From the NCBI GenBank assembly GCA_964605705.1, contig CAZSDW010000003.1, forward strand, positions 62,001-126,000: a stretch of 64,000 bases of DNA. The letters are read 5' to 3'. Shown piece by piece: positions 16,038-26,163 of the stretch. Position 1 is the stretch's first letter. Every line of letters starts with the position of its first letter. The stretch comes from CAZSDW01 sp964605705. GTDB lineage: Bacteria; Fidelibacterota; UBA2242. The translations under genes were made by a program, and so were the position numbers. A model generated the notes under the pieces. It had not been told where the DNA came from. It ran no database searches and saw only the letters and a program-made list of their open reading frames with translations.

Positions 16038-16367
16038 TTTTATTTATCTCCTATTTGAATTTGTAAAAACAGGATATATCGGGCGGATAAACCAATCTGT
16101 TCTCCAGGATATTTATCACGATCATAAGCCGGTTTGTCCGATACATGGATCCTTTTTACAATGCCTATTCTCCCAGCCGTAGTTTAAAGTTTTGAACTGC
16201 AATTTTCAATAAGATTGCCGGCAAATTATTTTAAGATTCCTGAAATATAAAAAATACATTTTATAATTGTACTTAAGTTCTTAAAAAATAATGAGAAAAA
16301 GATGATAATTGTATTTGACAGTTTGCGTCAATGTCTTTAAGTTACCGGGCAATTTGAAGGAGATTTG
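16038..16367. promoter_or_regulatory. AT-rich divergent intergenic region with weak yicC promoter candidate
   Basis: This 330-base region separates the minus-strand cupin gene from yicC and holds no open frame of note. A TTGACA at 16315-16320 followed after 17 bases by TAAGTT (16338-16343) is the best sigma-70-like pair for yicC, but the second box is poor. The rest is AT-rich with no strong hairpin. Confidence 0.35.
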
Positions 16368-17246
16368 ATGATTAAAAGTATGACAGGATTTGGCAGAGCG
16401 GAACGGGAACTGGGCGAAAGGTCGCTGTCGATTGAAGTTCGGTCGGTGAATAGCCGTTTCTTTGACTTCTCGGTGCGGTTTCCGGAAATGTTCGAATCTC
16501 AGGAAGAGGAGATCAGACGCCTCTTTAACCAGCGTTTACAACGGGGGCGGATCAAACTTAATATATCTTTAAACGGACAACCGGAAGAGCAGCCAAAGAT
16601 AGTCCTCAATTCAGAGTTGCTCAACCATTATCATAATTTGTTGAAACAGGCAAATGAATCACTAAACAGCAATGAACCCGTCAGCCTCAATCAACTGCTG
16701 AACTTTCCGGATATTTTTGGTGTGCAGACAGTTGAATACGATCAGGAAAAAATTCATGGAGAGCTGTTTTCCGCACTTGAAGAATCGATCGCCGATCTGC
16801 TGAGTATGCAGGAAAAAGAGGGAGCTCATCTTGCCGCTGAAATCGAAAATCATTTAAGCGCCATCCAAACTGTCATTACGAAAATTCAACGATTGTCAGA
16901 TCAGACAAAGGAGAGTTATTTTCAGAAAACCCGGGAAAAACTTTTATCTCTGTGCCAGGATCTGGAAATTGATGAAAACCGGATTATCCAGGAGGTGGCA
17001 ATCAGCTCCAAAAAAATTGATATTACCGAGGAATGTGATCGCCTGGAAAGTCATTTAAAACAGTTTCGCAGCTATATTGATTCCGATGAACCTGTCGGAA
17101 AGCGGATGACTTTTCTGGTGCAGGAGATGAATCGGGAAATCAGCACTATTGGGGCAAAATCCGAGAATGCCCGGATTTCCCATTATGTCGTCGATGTTAA
17201 AAATGAACTGGAAAAAATCAGGGAACAAGCGCAAAATATTCTATGA
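16368..17246 (+). CDS. yicC: YicC family endoribonuclease
   Basis: The 292-residue protein starts MIKSMTGFGRAE, the family signature, and ends with the conserved DUF1732 block: GKRMTFLVQEMNREISTIGAKSEN (partly shown), then NELEKIREQAQNI. YicC proteins are RNA endonucleases. I place the start at the ATG at 16368 behind GAAGGAG, rather than the TTG one codon earlier. It overlaps gmk by 4 bases and opens the yicC-gmk-rpoZ-coaBC order that is common in many phyla. Confidence 0.93.
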   Translation: MIKSMTGFGRAERELGERSLSIEVRSVNSRFFDFSVRFPEMFESQEEEIRRLFNQRLQRGRIKLNISLNGQPEEQPKIVLNSELLNHYHNLLKQANESLNSNEPVSLNQLLNFPDIFGVQTVEYDQEKIHGELFSALEESIADLLSMQEKEGAHLAAEIENHLSAIQTVITKIQRLSDQTKESYFQKTREKLLSLCQDLEIDENRIIQEVAISSKKIDITEECDRLESHLKQFRSYIDSDEPVGKRMTFLVQEMNREISTIGAKSENARISHYVVDVKNELEKIREQAQNIL

Positions 17247-17812
17247 TCAATAAGGGACTTTTACTACCAATCGCAGCGCCTTCAGGGACCGGAAAAACCA
17301 CCGTTTGTCGTCGTTTAATGGAAATGGATGAGCGCTTTGTTTTTTCTGTTTCCGCCACAACCCGAAAATCCCGGAGAACTGAGCGGGACGGAGTCGATTA
17401 CATCTTTGTTTCCAAAGCCACATTCGAAGCGTATATCCATGATGGGAAACTGGCAGAGTACGAGGAAGTCTTTGGTAATTATTATGGCACACTGCGCAGC
17501 GTAATTGATGATAATCTGGCAAAATCCAAAATTCTTCTGCTGGATATTGATGTAAAAGGGGCTTTACAAATAAAAAAACTGTATCCACATCAAACGATAT
17601 CTATTTTTCTTTTGCCTCCCGACAGAGAGGAACTTCTTCGTCGTTTGAAAGGGCGTGGGACCGATGATGAAAAATCCATTGCTATCCGCAACGCCCGCAT
17701 TCCCGATGAAGTCAAACTGGGTGAACATTTCGATTATCGAATCGTTAATGACAATTTAGATGATACCATAATAAAAATAATGAACCTAATAAAGGAGTAT
17801 AATCAAAAATGA
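17243..17812 (+). CDS. gmk: Guanylate kinase
   Basis: Gmk phosphorylates GMP to GDP with ATP. The 189-residue product has the P-loop APSGTGKTT (about residues 12-20), the GMP-binding SATTRKSRRTERDGVDYIFV block, EYEEVFGNYYGT, and the lid region RLKGRGTDDE. Length and motifs are standard. ATGA overlaps join it to yicC upstream and rpoZ downstream. Confidence 0.97.
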   Translation: MINKGLLLPIAAPSGTGKTTVCRRLMEMDERFVFSVSATTRKSRRTERDGVDYIFVSKATFEAYIHDGKLAEYEEVFGNYYGTLRSVIDDNLAKSKILLLDIDVKGALQIKKLYPHQTISIFLLPPDREELLRRLKGRGTDDEKSIAIRNARIPDEVKLGEHFDYRIVNDNLDDTIIKIMNLIKEYNQK

Positions 17813-18132
17813 GTGACACTCTAGATTTTTCAGAATTGACAAAAAATTCAGAAGATCTTTTCGAACTGGTCGTGGCAACGTCCAAACGAGCGCGCCAGAT
17901 CAATGCCTTGAAAATTGCCCGGGATCCTTTACCTACCCTGGGCGAAGGCGAGGAAGAGACTTTTGATGAGACACCGGATGAAGAGGAACACCGGGACTGG
18001 GACCGGGCAGAAAAACCGGCAACCATGGCTTTGAATGAAATGATGACTCAAAAACTGGAATATCGCCATACTTCGCAAGGAATTGAAGAAGAGGAAGATC
18101 TGGAAGATATTGAAAGTGATCTTGAAGAATAA
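17809..18132 (+). CDS. rpoZ: RNA polymerase omega subunit
   Basis: The 107-residue protein matches omega: residues 14-37 (SEDLFELVVATSKRARQINA) correspond to the conserved helix that contacts the beta-prime subunit, and the KPATMALNEM segment corresponds to the usual E-K-P-x-x-x-A motif. An acidic insert (residues 45-65) and an acidic tail are additions typical of FCB forms. It overlaps gmk by 4 bases, and its 3' end overlaps the probable coaBC start. Confidence 0.88.
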   Translation: MSDTLDFSELTKNSEDLFELVVATSKRARQINALKIARDPLPTLGEGEEETFDETPDEEEHRDWDRAEKPATMALNEMMTQKLEYRHTSQGIEEEEDLEDIESDLEE

Positions 18133-19318
18133 AAAAATAACGCTGGGACTGACCGGCGGAATCGCGGTTTATAAGTCAGCGTCGCTGCTGCGGCGGCTGG
18201 TTAATGACTATGGTGCCGATGTCACTGTGATCATGACGAAGTCCGCGCAGCGTTTTATGTCGCCGCTGATTTTTGAAACTTTCAGTGAAAAACCGGTAAT
18301 CACGGAAATGTTTTCCAGCGAAAAGGTCTATACCCGGCATATTGACCTGGGGAGAGATGTCGATCTGGTGCTGGTCGCTCCGGCAACTGCGAATATTGTC
18401 GCAAAAGCCGCACATGGCATTGCTGATGACATGCTCAGTACAGTAATCCTGACCGCCGGCAACAAAACCGTTTTCGCACTGGCAATGAATACCAACATGT
18501 ATGAAAATCCGATAACCCAGGCGAATATTCGCAAATTGCAGGCGCTGGGCTACGGTTTTATCGAGCCCGAAACCGGTGATCTGGCGTGTAAGGATGTCGG
18601 CAAAGGTCGTCTGGCGGATGAGCAGACAATTATTGATTTTGTCAAAAGACGATTGAATATAGGGTCGTTGTTAGCTGGAAAGCAGGTCATTGTGACTGCC
18701 GGTCCGACCCGGGAATACCTCGATCCGGTTCGGTTTATATCCAACCGGTCTTCCGGGAAAATGGGATTCGCCCTGGCAGCGGAAGCAGCCCGACAGGGCG
18801 CAATTGCGACCCTGATCAGCGGACCCAGTCATGCAGTCCCGGTACCGGGAATTCAGTTACTCAAGGTCGAAACTGCGGTTGAGATGCAGCGAGTACTCCG
18901 GGAGCATTCGGAACAGGCGGAATATCTGTTTATGGCTGCGGCAGTGGAAGATATTGCACCGGCGGAATTTCAACGTACGAAGATAAGGAAGAGTAATTTT
19001 CCGGAAAGTTTAGCCCTGAAACAAACACCAGATCTGCTAACGGATTTTCGGCTCCTGAATAAGGATTGCTGTATCATTGCCTTCAGTGTTGAGTCGGTGG
19101 ATGGGCGTCAACGATCTCTGGCGAAAATGACCGCTAAAGGCTGTGATTTTATTGTCTGGAACGATCCGACTGTTAAGGGTGCTGCTTTTGAGAGTGATAC
19201 CAATGAGGCGATCCTGTTCGCCGCAGACGGAAGTGAATGGAAGCTGGCAATGGCGGATAAACATGAGATCGCCCGACAGATTATCGAAAATGTCGTTGAA
19301 CACCGGAGGAGTCGCTGA
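18116..19318 (+). CDS. coaBC: Bifunctional phosphopantothenoylcysteine decarboxylase / phosphopantothenate-cysteine ligase
   Basis: CoaBC makes 4'-phosphopantetheine in coenzyme A synthesis. The N-terminal flavoprotein half shows ITLGLTGGIAVYKSA and the PATANIVAKAAHGIADD substrate-binding block with AMNTNMYENP; the C-terminal ligase half starts near residue 190 with VIVTAGPTREYLDPVRFI and SNRSSGKMG. The frame is open from a TTG at 18083, but homologues begin about three residues before the KKITLG strand, so I chose the GTG at 18116 (a TTG at 18122 is equally possible). It overlaps rpoZ and shares TGATG with the next gene. Confidence 0.93.
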   Translation: MILKNKKITLGLTGGIAVYKSASLLRRLVNDYGADVTVIMTKSAQRFMSPLIFETFSEKPVITEMFSSEKVYTRHIDLGRDVDLVLVAPATANIVAKAAHGIADDMLSTVILTAGNKTVFALAMNTNMYENPITQANIRKLQALGYGFIEPETGDLACKDVGKGRLADEQTIIDFVKRRLNIGSLLAGKQVIVTAGPTREYLDPVRFISNRSSGKMGFALAAEAARQGAIATLISGPSHAVPVPGIQLLKVETAVEMQRVLREHSEQAEYLFMAAAVEDIAPAEFQRTKIRKSNFPESLALKQTPDLLTDFRLLNKDCCIIAFSVESVDGRQRSLAKMTAKGCDFIVWNDPTVKGAAFESDTNEAILFAADGSEWKLAMADKHEIARQIIENVVEHRRSR

Positions 19319-19989
19319 TGCGGCAGTCGGATAACATTGTCAAAGATTTTTTTCTGCAACAGGCAGAACTCTTCACCGATGAATTCTATTTTGAAGAAAG
19401 AAAAGAAAAGCCTCCGGTAACTGATTCAATTCCCCTGAGCGATCTGAAATCCGTCGTTTTGAATTGCCAGAAATGTGCCCTGGCTGAAACCCGGACAAAA
19501 GTCGTTTTTGGTTCTGGTCGCGATGATGCCGATTTACTCTTTATCGGTGAAGCTCCCGGAGAACAGGAAGATTTGACCGGTGAACCCTTTGTGGGTCGCG
19601 CAGGTCAGTTGCTGGATAGAATTCTGGCAGCAATCCAATTGCAACGTGCAGATGTCTATATTGCCAATATTTTAAAATGCCGACCACCGAATAACCGGAC
19701 ACCCCGTACCGATGAAATCGAGAAATGTGAACCGTACCTGATGAAACAGATCGATTCGATTAGACCATCCCTGATTATTTGCCTCGGATTGACGGCAGCC
19801 AAGACACTTCTTCGGGTAGAATCTGCATTAAAAGATATGCGGGGCAAAATTTATAATTATCATAGTGTCGATCTGATGGTGACCTATCATCCCGCAGCTC
19901 TGCTGAGAAATCCTAACCTGAAAAAATATGCCTGGGAAGATTTTCAAAAAATTCAAAAGATTTACAAACAAAAAACCGGGAGTCTATAG
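19318..19989 (+). CDS. Type 4 uracil-DNA glycosylase with Fe-S cluster
   Basis: The 223-residue protein carries the family 4 UDG set: CQKCAL for the first two cluster cysteines, the active-site GEAPGEQEDLTGEPFVGRAG, NILKCRPPNNRTP with a third cysteine and a fourth (EKCEPYL) shortly after, and the late TYHPAALLRNP loop. It excises uracil from deaminated DNA. The N-terminal 45 residues form a variable extension common in this family. Start and stop overlap its neighbours by one base, so it belongs to the coaBC-dnaB run. Confidence 0.93.
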   Translation: MRQSDNIVKDFFLQQAELFTDEFYFEERKEKPPVTDSIPLSDLKSVVLNCQKCALAETRTKVVFGSGRDDADLLFIGEAPGEQEDLTGEPFVGRAGQLLDRILAAIQLQRADVYIANILKCRPPNNRTPRTDEIEKCEPYLMKQIDSIRPSLIICLGLTAAKTLLRVESALKDMRGKIYNYHSVDLMVTYHPAALLRNPNLKKYAWEDFQKIQKIYKQKTGSL

Positions 19990-21371
19990 TGTCTGAAAAA
20001 TCGGCTGATTATTTGAGAGTACCACCCCATGCCGATGAGGTTGAAGTATCGGTACTGGGGGCAATGATGTTGGACAAGGAAGCGGTCAGTAAAGCCCTTC
20101 AACATCTTGATCATACCGCTTTTTATAAGGATGCTCATCAATTGATATTCCGGGCGATGATGGACCTTTTTAATGAAAGTCAACCGATCGACCAGGTGAG
20201 CGTCATCGATCGTCTGAAACGCATGAAGCAGCTGGAAAATGCAGGCGGCGCTTACTATATCACCGGACTGGTTGAGTCAACGCCATCCTCAGCGAATGTA
20301 GAATATTATGCCAAAATTGTTCTGGAAAAATCCATTCTGAGAAAGCTGATAATATCATCGACTGAAATCCAGAATGAAGCCTATGAAGCCAAAGATCCGG
20401 CGTTTGAGATTCTGGATGCTGCCGAACAGCGGATCTTTGCTTTATCGGAAAACCGTCTGAAAGCCGGATTTAAAACATTTGATTATGTCCTGACCCAGAC
20501 ATTCGAACATATCGATTCTATTCACCAAAAGAAATTCCATACTACCGGGGTACCAACCGGTTTCATCGATCTTGACGATCTGACATCGGGATTCCAGAAC
20601 GGTGATCTGGTAATCCTGGCGGGTCGCCCCAGTATGGGAAAAACCGCCCTGGCGCTTTCGATTGCACGCAATACAGCTGTCGAATATAATGTGCCGGTGG
20701 GTATTTTCAGTCTGGAAATGGCGGACTATCAGCTGGCAATGCGCCTGTTATGTGCCGAAGCAAAGGTTGACAGCCATATGGTTAGAACCGGTAAACTGCC
20801 CCAGGATCAGTGGCGTCGCCTGAGCGAACAGACCGGGCGCTTAGCCAAGGCGCCGATTTTTATCGATGATTCTCCGGCACTGTCAATGATGGAGATTCGG
20901 GCGAAAGCCCGCCGTCTGAAAGCCGAATATAATGTTCAGATGATTATCCTGGATTATTTACAGTTGGTCAAAGGATACAGGGCGGAAAGCCGGCAACAGG
21001 AGATCACGGAAATCTCCCGTAACTTAAAAGCTTTGGCGAAGGAACTGAGTCTGCCGGTCCTGGCATTGTCGCAGCTCTCCCGCGCGGTTGAAAACCGGGC
21101 CGGGGATCATCGTCCACAGCTGTCTGATTTGCGTGAATCCGGGGCAATTGAACAGGATGCGGATATAGTCATGTTTATCTATCGACCGATTGTGTATAAA
21201 CGGCGGATGAGCGAGGAAATGGCGCCCGAGGATGAAGCCAAAGCCGAGATCATCGTGGCGAAACAGCGCAATGGTCCGACCGATACGGTGAATGTGGTTT
21301 TTATCGATAAATATGCTCGTTTTGAAAATATGGCTGCTCGCCGTGACGAGATCGCAGGGGTGCCCTTTTAA
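19989..21371 (+). CDS. dnaB: Replicative DNA helicase DnaB
   Basis: The 460-residue hexameric helicase has the N-terminal primase-interacting helical domain (PPHADEVEVSVLGAMMLD), a linker, and the RecA-like ATPase with Walker A GRPSMGKTALAL near residue 215, FSLEMADYQLAMRLL, ILDYLQLV (Walker B) and the SQLSRAVENR arginine-finger segment. No intein is present. The start is a GTG overlapping the UDG stop by one base, and the stop overlaps the rel start. Confidence 0.97.
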   Translation: MSEKSADYLRVPPHADEVEVSVLGAMMLDKEAVSKALQHLDHTAFYKDAHQLIFRAMMDLFNESQPIDQVSVIDRLKRMKQLENAGGAYYITGLVESTPSSANVEYYAKIVLEKSILRKLIISSTEIQNEAYEAKDPAFEILDAAEQRIFALSENRLKAGFKTFDYVLTQTFEHIDSIHQKKFHTTGVPTGFIDLDDLTSGFQNGDLVILAGRPSMGKTALALSIARNTAVEYNVPVGIFSLEMADYQLAMRLLCAEAKVDSHMVRTGKLPQDQWRRLSEQTGRLAKAPIFIDDSPALSMMEIRAKARRLKAEYNVQMIILDYLQLVKGYRAESRQQEITEISRNLKALAKELSLPVLALSQLSRAVENRAGDHRPQLSDLRESGAIEQDADIVMFIYRPIVYKRRMSEEMAPEDEAKAEIIVAKQRNGPTDTVNVVFIDKYARFENMAARRDEIAGVPF

Positions 21372-23560
21372 TGGCGAATCAACTGATCGATAAAGTGTTG
21401 ACCCGGAAGAGCAAGAGCCGACGACCCCAAAAGTTTTATGCTTTGGTCGGTTCTCCGGATAGTGGATTGTCGTTCAATAAACCCGATGAAGATTTTTTAT
21501 GGGAGGTTTACACTTTTTCCCGGGATGCCCACCGCGGTCAGATGCGCAAATCCGGTGAACCTTATTTTGAACATCCTTATCAGACCGCTAAAATTCTGGC
21601 TGAGATGAACATGGACCCGGTAACGATCGCCTGTGGTTTATTGCATGATGTTATCGAAGATACCGGAGTTTCTTATGAAGATCTGAACGCAAAGTTCGGT
21701 CAGGAGGTTGCCGGGCTGGTTGAAGGAGTCACAAAAATCAGCGGTATTACATTCCGCAACCGACAGGAAGAGCAGGCGGATAATTTTCGCAAGATGTTGC
21801 TGAGCGTTGCCAAGGATATCCGGGTTCTGATCATCAAACTTGCCGACCGTACCCACAATATGCAGACCCTGGATTCCCTGCCCCCGGTGAAGCGCCGCCG
21901 AATCGCTATCGAGACCAGGGATGTTTATGCCCCGCTGGCTCATCGTCTGGGGATGTACAAACTCAAGTCGATTTTAGAAGATCTTGTGCTGAAAAGCCTT
22001 GATCCGGAAGCCTATAAATTTCTGGTTAAAAAAGTCAAAGAAAAACGCAGTGAGCGTGAAAAATATATCAAAACGTTTACAACGCCACTGACTGAAGCAA
22101 TGAATGAAGTTGGCATTAAAGCAAATATATTCGGACGTCCCAAACATTTCTATTCAATTTACAAAAAAATGAAAATCCGGAATAAGCCCTTTGAAGAGAT
22201 TTATGACCTTCTGGCAATCCGGGTAATTGTGCGGAATAAGGAGGAATGTTATACTGTTTTGGGAATCGTCCACGATCTGTTTACACCGGTTATGGATCGC
22301 TTCAAGGATTATATCGCCAACCATAAAGCGAATTATTACCAGTCTATTCATACGACTGTCTATGGGCAGGGCGGACGGGTTGTCGAGATTCAGATACGAA
22401 CCGATGAAATGGATGAAATTGCCGAAGATGGCATCGCGGCTCACTGGCGTTATAAAGAAGGACGCAGCCACCCCGATGAAGTCGATAAATACGTCAAATG
22501 GCTGCGTGATTTGATTGACGTTTTGCAGACAGAATCAGCCGATCCGAAAGATTTTATGGATACACTGAAGATCGATCTATTTAAAGATGAGATCTTCGTA
22601 TTTACACCGATGGGAGACCTGATTCGCCTGCCGAAAAGTGCCACGCCGGTGGATTTTGCTTTCGAGGTGCATACGGTCGTCGGATATCACTGTATCGGTT
22701 CCAAAGTTGACGGGAAGATGGTTCCGCTGAACACTGAATTGAAGAGCGGTGAAACAGTGGAGATCATTACCTCCGAGAGCCAGCGCCCCAGCTATGCCTG
22801 GTTGAAATTTGTCAAAACATCCAAAGCCATCGGGGCAATCAAACGGTACATCCGCAAAACCCAGTTCGATGAGAGCGTTCGTCTCGGCAAGGAGATTATT
22901 GATAAAGAAAATCAAAAGAATAAACGCCTGCTGTTTTCCAAAACTGTCCAGAACAATTTTACGGAATTTGGTTACGATGATCTGGATAAGTTCTATGCCG
23001 CAGTTGGCAGCGGACTGATTACCGTACCGGGCATTTTTTCGAAGTTATTTCCTCAGGATAAAAAGGAAGAAGAATCCAAAACCGATCTTGATTCCATGTT
23101 TCTCGAGAAAGCCCGCCGGAACATCAAAGGTATCAAAGTTCAGGGAATTGTCAATATGATGGTCAATTTTGCCAAGTGTTGTAATCCGATCCCCGGAGAT
23201 CAGATTATCGGATTTGTCAGTCGTGGGCGTGGTATCATCATTCATAAAAGCGATTGCAGCAACATCCCGGCGCTGCTCAAAGAGAACGAACGCTTACTTG
23301 ATGTTGACTGGGATGTGGACCGTAACCAGCAGTTTTTAGCTCAAATAAAGATTATGGGTCAGGAGCGCAAAAATTTTTTAAAAGACATTATCGAGGTAAT
23401 ATCATTGACGAATACCAATATTATAACAATAGATGGTAATGTTGATGACACCATAATCCATGTATCACTGGTCATCCAGGTTGGTAATCTGAATCATCTG
23501 ACGCGGATTATTTCCAAGCTGCATAGTGTCCAGGGGATTATATCAGTAGAACGAAAGTAA
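21371..23560 (+). CDS. RelA/SpoT family (p)ppGpp synthetase/hydrolase
   Basis: The 729-residue protein has the long Rel layout: an HD hydrolase domain with GLLHDVIEDT near residue 90 and KLADRTHNM; a synthetase domain with GRPKHFYSIYKKM and YQSIHTTVYG near residue 330; a TGS domain (VFTPMGDLIRLPKSATPVDF); a zinc-finger-like CCNPIPGD with a second C-x-x segment; and a C-terminal ACT domain. The intact HD motif predicts both hydrolysis and synthesis of the alarmone. It overlaps dnaB by one base. Confidence 0.95.
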   Translation: MANQLIDKVLTRKSKSRRPQKFYALVGSPDSGLSFNKPDEDFLWEVYTFSRDAHRGQMRKSGEPYFEHPYQTAKILAEMNMDPVTIACGLLHDVIEDTGVSYEDLNAKFGQEVAGLVEGVTKISGITFRNRQEEQADNFRKMLLSVAKDIRVLIIKLADRTHNMQTLDSLPPVKRRRIAIETRDVYAPLAHRLGMYKLKSILEDLVLKSLDPEAYKFLVKKVKEKRSEREKYIKTFTTPLTEAMNEVGIKANIFGRPKHFYSIYKKMKIRNKPFEEIYDLLAIRVIVRNKEECYTVLGIVHDLFTPVMDRFKDYIANHKANYYQSIHTTVYGQGGRVVEIQIRTDEMDEIAEDGIAAHWRYKEGRSHPDEVDKYVKWLRDLIDVLQTESADPKDFMDTLKIDLFKDEIFVFTPMGDLIRLPKSATPVDFAFEVHTVVGYHCIGSKVDGKMVPLNTELKSGETVEIITSESQRPSYAWLKFVKTSKAIGAIKRYIRKTQFDESVRLGKEIIDKENQKNKRLLFSKTVQNNFTEFGYDDLDKFYAAVGSGLITVPGIFSKLFPQDKKEEESKTDLDSMFLEKARRNIKGIKVQGIVNMMVNFAKCCNPIPGDQIIGFVSRGRGIIIHKSDCSNIPALLKENERLLDVDWDVDRNQQFLAQIKIMGQERKNFLKDIIEVISLTNTNIITIDGNVDDTIIHVSLVIQVGNLNHLTRIISKLHSVQGIISVERK

Positions 23561-23572
23561 AGGAGGAAGTTC

Positions 23573-23875
23573 ATGCGTACCAGAACTTATACAAAAAAGG
23601 ACATTGTTAAAGTAACCGCCGATCGTCTGGGTCGGAAAGTAACCGATGTGGAAGAGATTGTTGATGGTGTATTTGTGACATTGCGGGAAATGCTTTGTGA
23701 AGATGCTCAGAATTTGCGGATTGAAATTCGCGGTTTTGGGGTCTTCGAAGTGAAACCGACCAAGGCAAAACCCAAAGCACGAAATCCGAGAACCAATGAA
23801 GTGGTTTATGTACCCCCCCGGAAGAAAACCCATTTCAAACCGGGAAAATTAATCAAGACTTCACTGAAGGGATAA
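23573..23875 (+). CDS. HU/IHF family DNA-bending protein
   Basis: The 100-residue protein has the family pattern: helix-rich N-terminus (YTKKDIVKVTADRLG), the IEIRGFGVFEVKPTKA segment, and the KARNPRTNEVVYVPPRK arm with the intercalating proline. HU-like proteins compact DNA and help replication, repair and recombination. AAAGGAGG sits at optimal distance from the ATG, the strongest ribosome binding site in the area, which fits an abundant protein. Confidence 0.93.
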   Translation: MRTRTYTKKDIVKVTADRLGRKVTDVEEIVDGVFVTLREMLCEDAQNLRIEIRGFGVFEVKPTKAKPKARNPRTNEVVYVPPRKKTHFKPGKLIKTSLKG

Positions 23876-23935
23876 TTATTCGTCTGTTTTTCCCGAATAT
23901 AAAACGGCATACAGCGGATAGGTGTTGATAGAGTG

Positions 23936-25504
23936 ATGCGTGATTCCCAAATAAAAATTCCGGGATGGTTATGGCTTATTGTATCGGGTGTTCTGACGGC
24001 TGCGGCATTCCCGCCGCTGCCCCTGGGTTTTTTTGCCTATTTCAGCCTGATTCCCCTGATTCTGGTCTTTATAAAAGAAGACTTTCACCTGGGTTTTGAA
24101 AAAGGGTATCTCTACGGATTAGCCCTGAATCTCGGGATTATGTATTGGCTGGCGGTCAATTCCGGCACCGAATGGTACTGGGCGACTTTGTCGATGATTG
24201 CCGCCGTACTCTACTTAGCATTAAACTATGGTCTGATTGGATTGATTTTCGGGTTTATCGGGCGGCGGTTCGGACGAAATATTGCCTTATGGTCATTGCC
24301 CGTTGTCTGGGTGGCAATTGAATATATCCGTTCATTTGGTACCCTGGGATTTACCTGGAACAATCTCTGCTATTCCCAGAGTCAGGCGACTCAGTTGATT
24401 CAATTTATTTCCTTCACGGGTGCCAACGGACTGAGTTTTTTAATTGTAGTGGTCAATGTAATGCTGGTGCAAGCCTGGTTGCACAGACAGGATAATCCGA
24501 AAGTAAGCACAAAAGTGATTGCCGCAGTGTTGTTCATTTTTTTAGGCTTGGAGATAAGCGGAGCAATTATGCTCAGCAAAGCCGATCAACCGGGCGATAG
24601 CCGTAAAGTCCATGTTGCTTTGATTCAACCGAATGTCGATCCTACTGACAAGTGGGACCGCAATTCATTCTGGAATGTCATGCAACTCTTGCATGATCTG
24701 ACCGATTCTGCCGCGGTTGAACAACGGGATTTGATTGTCTGGCCGGAAACAGCGACACCGACTTACCTGCGGAAAAACCGGGGACGCTCGCTGGACACTA
24801 TTCTGCGCCACATCAGTCAATTGCACACCCATCTGCTGACGGGAGTACCGGATTTTGAATTCAGGGATGCCGAAGATTACAGCGTTTATAATTCCACATT
24901 TCTTCTGCGTCCGGACAGCCGGGAGATTGAGAATTACCGCAAAATGAAACTGGTGCCCTTTGGTGAGTATATCCCGCTGGCTGAGATTTTCCCGAATCTG
25001 AATAATCTCAACCTGGGTCAGGGACTCTTTGAAGCGGGTACGGAAGCGACGGTCTTTTCAATTCCCCTGCGGGCAGAACATGGTTCCGAACAGGATACCA
25101 CCCTTAAATTCAGTTCGGTTATCTGCTACGAATCGACCTTTCCGTCCATTGTCAGAAAAGGAATCAAAAATGGTGCTGAATTGCTGGTCATTGTTTCGAA
25201 TGATGCCTGGTACGGTAATAATTCGGCGCCCTATTTACATATGGAAATTTCCCGGCTGCGGGCGATTGAGAACCGGGTACCGGTGGTTCGATCGGCGAAT
25301 ACCGGAGTTTCCATGATCTGTGACGCTTACGGCAGGATTATTTCCAAAGCCCAATTCGGAGAAAAAGCCTGGTTGTCTGCGGAGCTGGCACAGGGTGATC
25401 GCAGGACTTTTTTTACGACGGTCGGAAACTGGTTTGGGGTGTTAGACGTTATAGTGCTGTGTAGTATTCTGGGAATTAGTTTAATTAGGAGACGCTCATG
25501 CTGA
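23936..25504 (+). CDS. lnt: Apolipoprotein N-acyltransferase
   Basis: Lnt adds the third acyl chain to lipoproteins on the periplasmic face. The 522-residue product has six N-terminal membrane helices (residues 8-215) and a nitrilase-type domain with the triad E in WPETATP, K in MKLVPFGEY and C in VICYESTFP, then a final helix (about 500-520). I use the ATG at 23936; a GTG one codon upstream is in frame. It ends 7 bases into the next gene, so translation is probably coupled. Confidence 0.95.
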   Translation: MRDSQIKIPGWLWLIVSGVLTAAAFPPLPLGFFAYFSLIPLILVFIKEDFHLGFEKGYLYGLALNLGIMYWLAVNSGTEWYWATLSMIAAVLYLALNYGLIGLIFGFIGRRFGRNIALWSLPVVWVAIEYIRSFGTLGFTWNNLCYSQSQATQLIQFISFTGANGLSFLIVVVNVMLVQAWLHRQDNPKVSTKVIAAVLFIFLGLEISGAIMLSKADQPGDSRKVHVALIQPNVDPTDKWDRNSFWNVMQLLHDLTDSAAVEQRDLIVWPETATPTYLRKNRGRSLDTILRHISQLHTHLLTGVPDFEFRDAEDYSVYNSTFLLRPDSREIENYRKMKLVPFGEYIPLAEIFPNLNNLNLGQGLFEAGTEATVFSIPLRAEHGSEQDTTLKFSSVICYESTFPSIVRKGIKNGAELLVIVSNDAWYGNNSAPYLHMEISRLRAIENRVPVVRSANTGVSMICDAYGRIISKAQFGEKAWLSAELAQGDRRTFFTTVGNWFGVLDVIVLCSILGISLIRRRSC

Positions 25505-26163
25505 AAAAGTTCCTGTCGCAGGCTCTGGCAATTTTTGTATTTTTTAGCTTTGTACAAATTTCCGCACAGAGTGACAGTAGTGATTTTATGATATCGACCG
25601 GGCAAGCCCGGACATTACTGCTTAAATCAGTAATTTTACCGGGTTGGGGTGAACACAGCCTGGGCTATAAAACCCGTGGTTATGTCATGAACAGTTCCGA
25701 GCTGGGTCTCTGGGTTGGCTATGCGGCGCTGATTTTTATGGGGCAGTCTGCCGAGAAAGACATGATGGCATATGCCGCGACCCATGCCGGAATCAATCCC
25801 AGTGGGAAAGATAATTTTTATTTTACCGATATCGGAAATTATAGCAACATTCACGAATATAATGATCAAAAACTCCGCTACCGACAGTTTACCAGTCTGT
25901 ATCCGGAAACGGCTGAATATTCATGGGCATGGGACAGTGATTATGCCCGGGAAAAATTTGATAAATTGCGCTATAAAAGTCAGCAGACCCTGCATATTGC
26001 TACCTTTGCGCTGGGCGGATTAATTCTGAACAGGATTGTCAGTATGATTGATGTCATCGCGTTGACCAAAGACCGCCTGGAAACACCGGTGAACGATTTT
26101 CAGGCATTGATTGTGCCCCAAAATGGAAATATGACTCTTACCTTAAACTTTGGATTAAAATGA
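25498..26163 (+). CDS. DUF5683 family membrane protein
   Basis: The 221-residue protein has a signal or first helix (residues 5-22, ending ISAQSD), the DUF5683 signature LLKSVILPGWGEHSLGYKTRGY, a helix at about 66-82 and another near 160-185. The family is common in FCB genomes; its role is unknown, with envelope location inferred. It overlaps lnt upstream and ecfT downstream (ATGA), suggesting one transcript with envelope genes. Confidence 0.8.
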   Translation: MLKKFLSQALAIFVFFSFVQISAQSDSSDFMISTGQARTLLLKSVILPGWGEHSLGYKTRGYVMNSSELGLWVGYAALIFMGQSAEKDMMAYAATHAGINPSGKDNFYFTDIGNYSNIHEYNDQKLRYRQFTSLYPETAEYSWAWDSDYAREKFDKLRYKSQQTLHIATFALGGLILNRIVSMIDVIALTKDRLETPVNDFQALIVPQNGNMTLTLNFGLK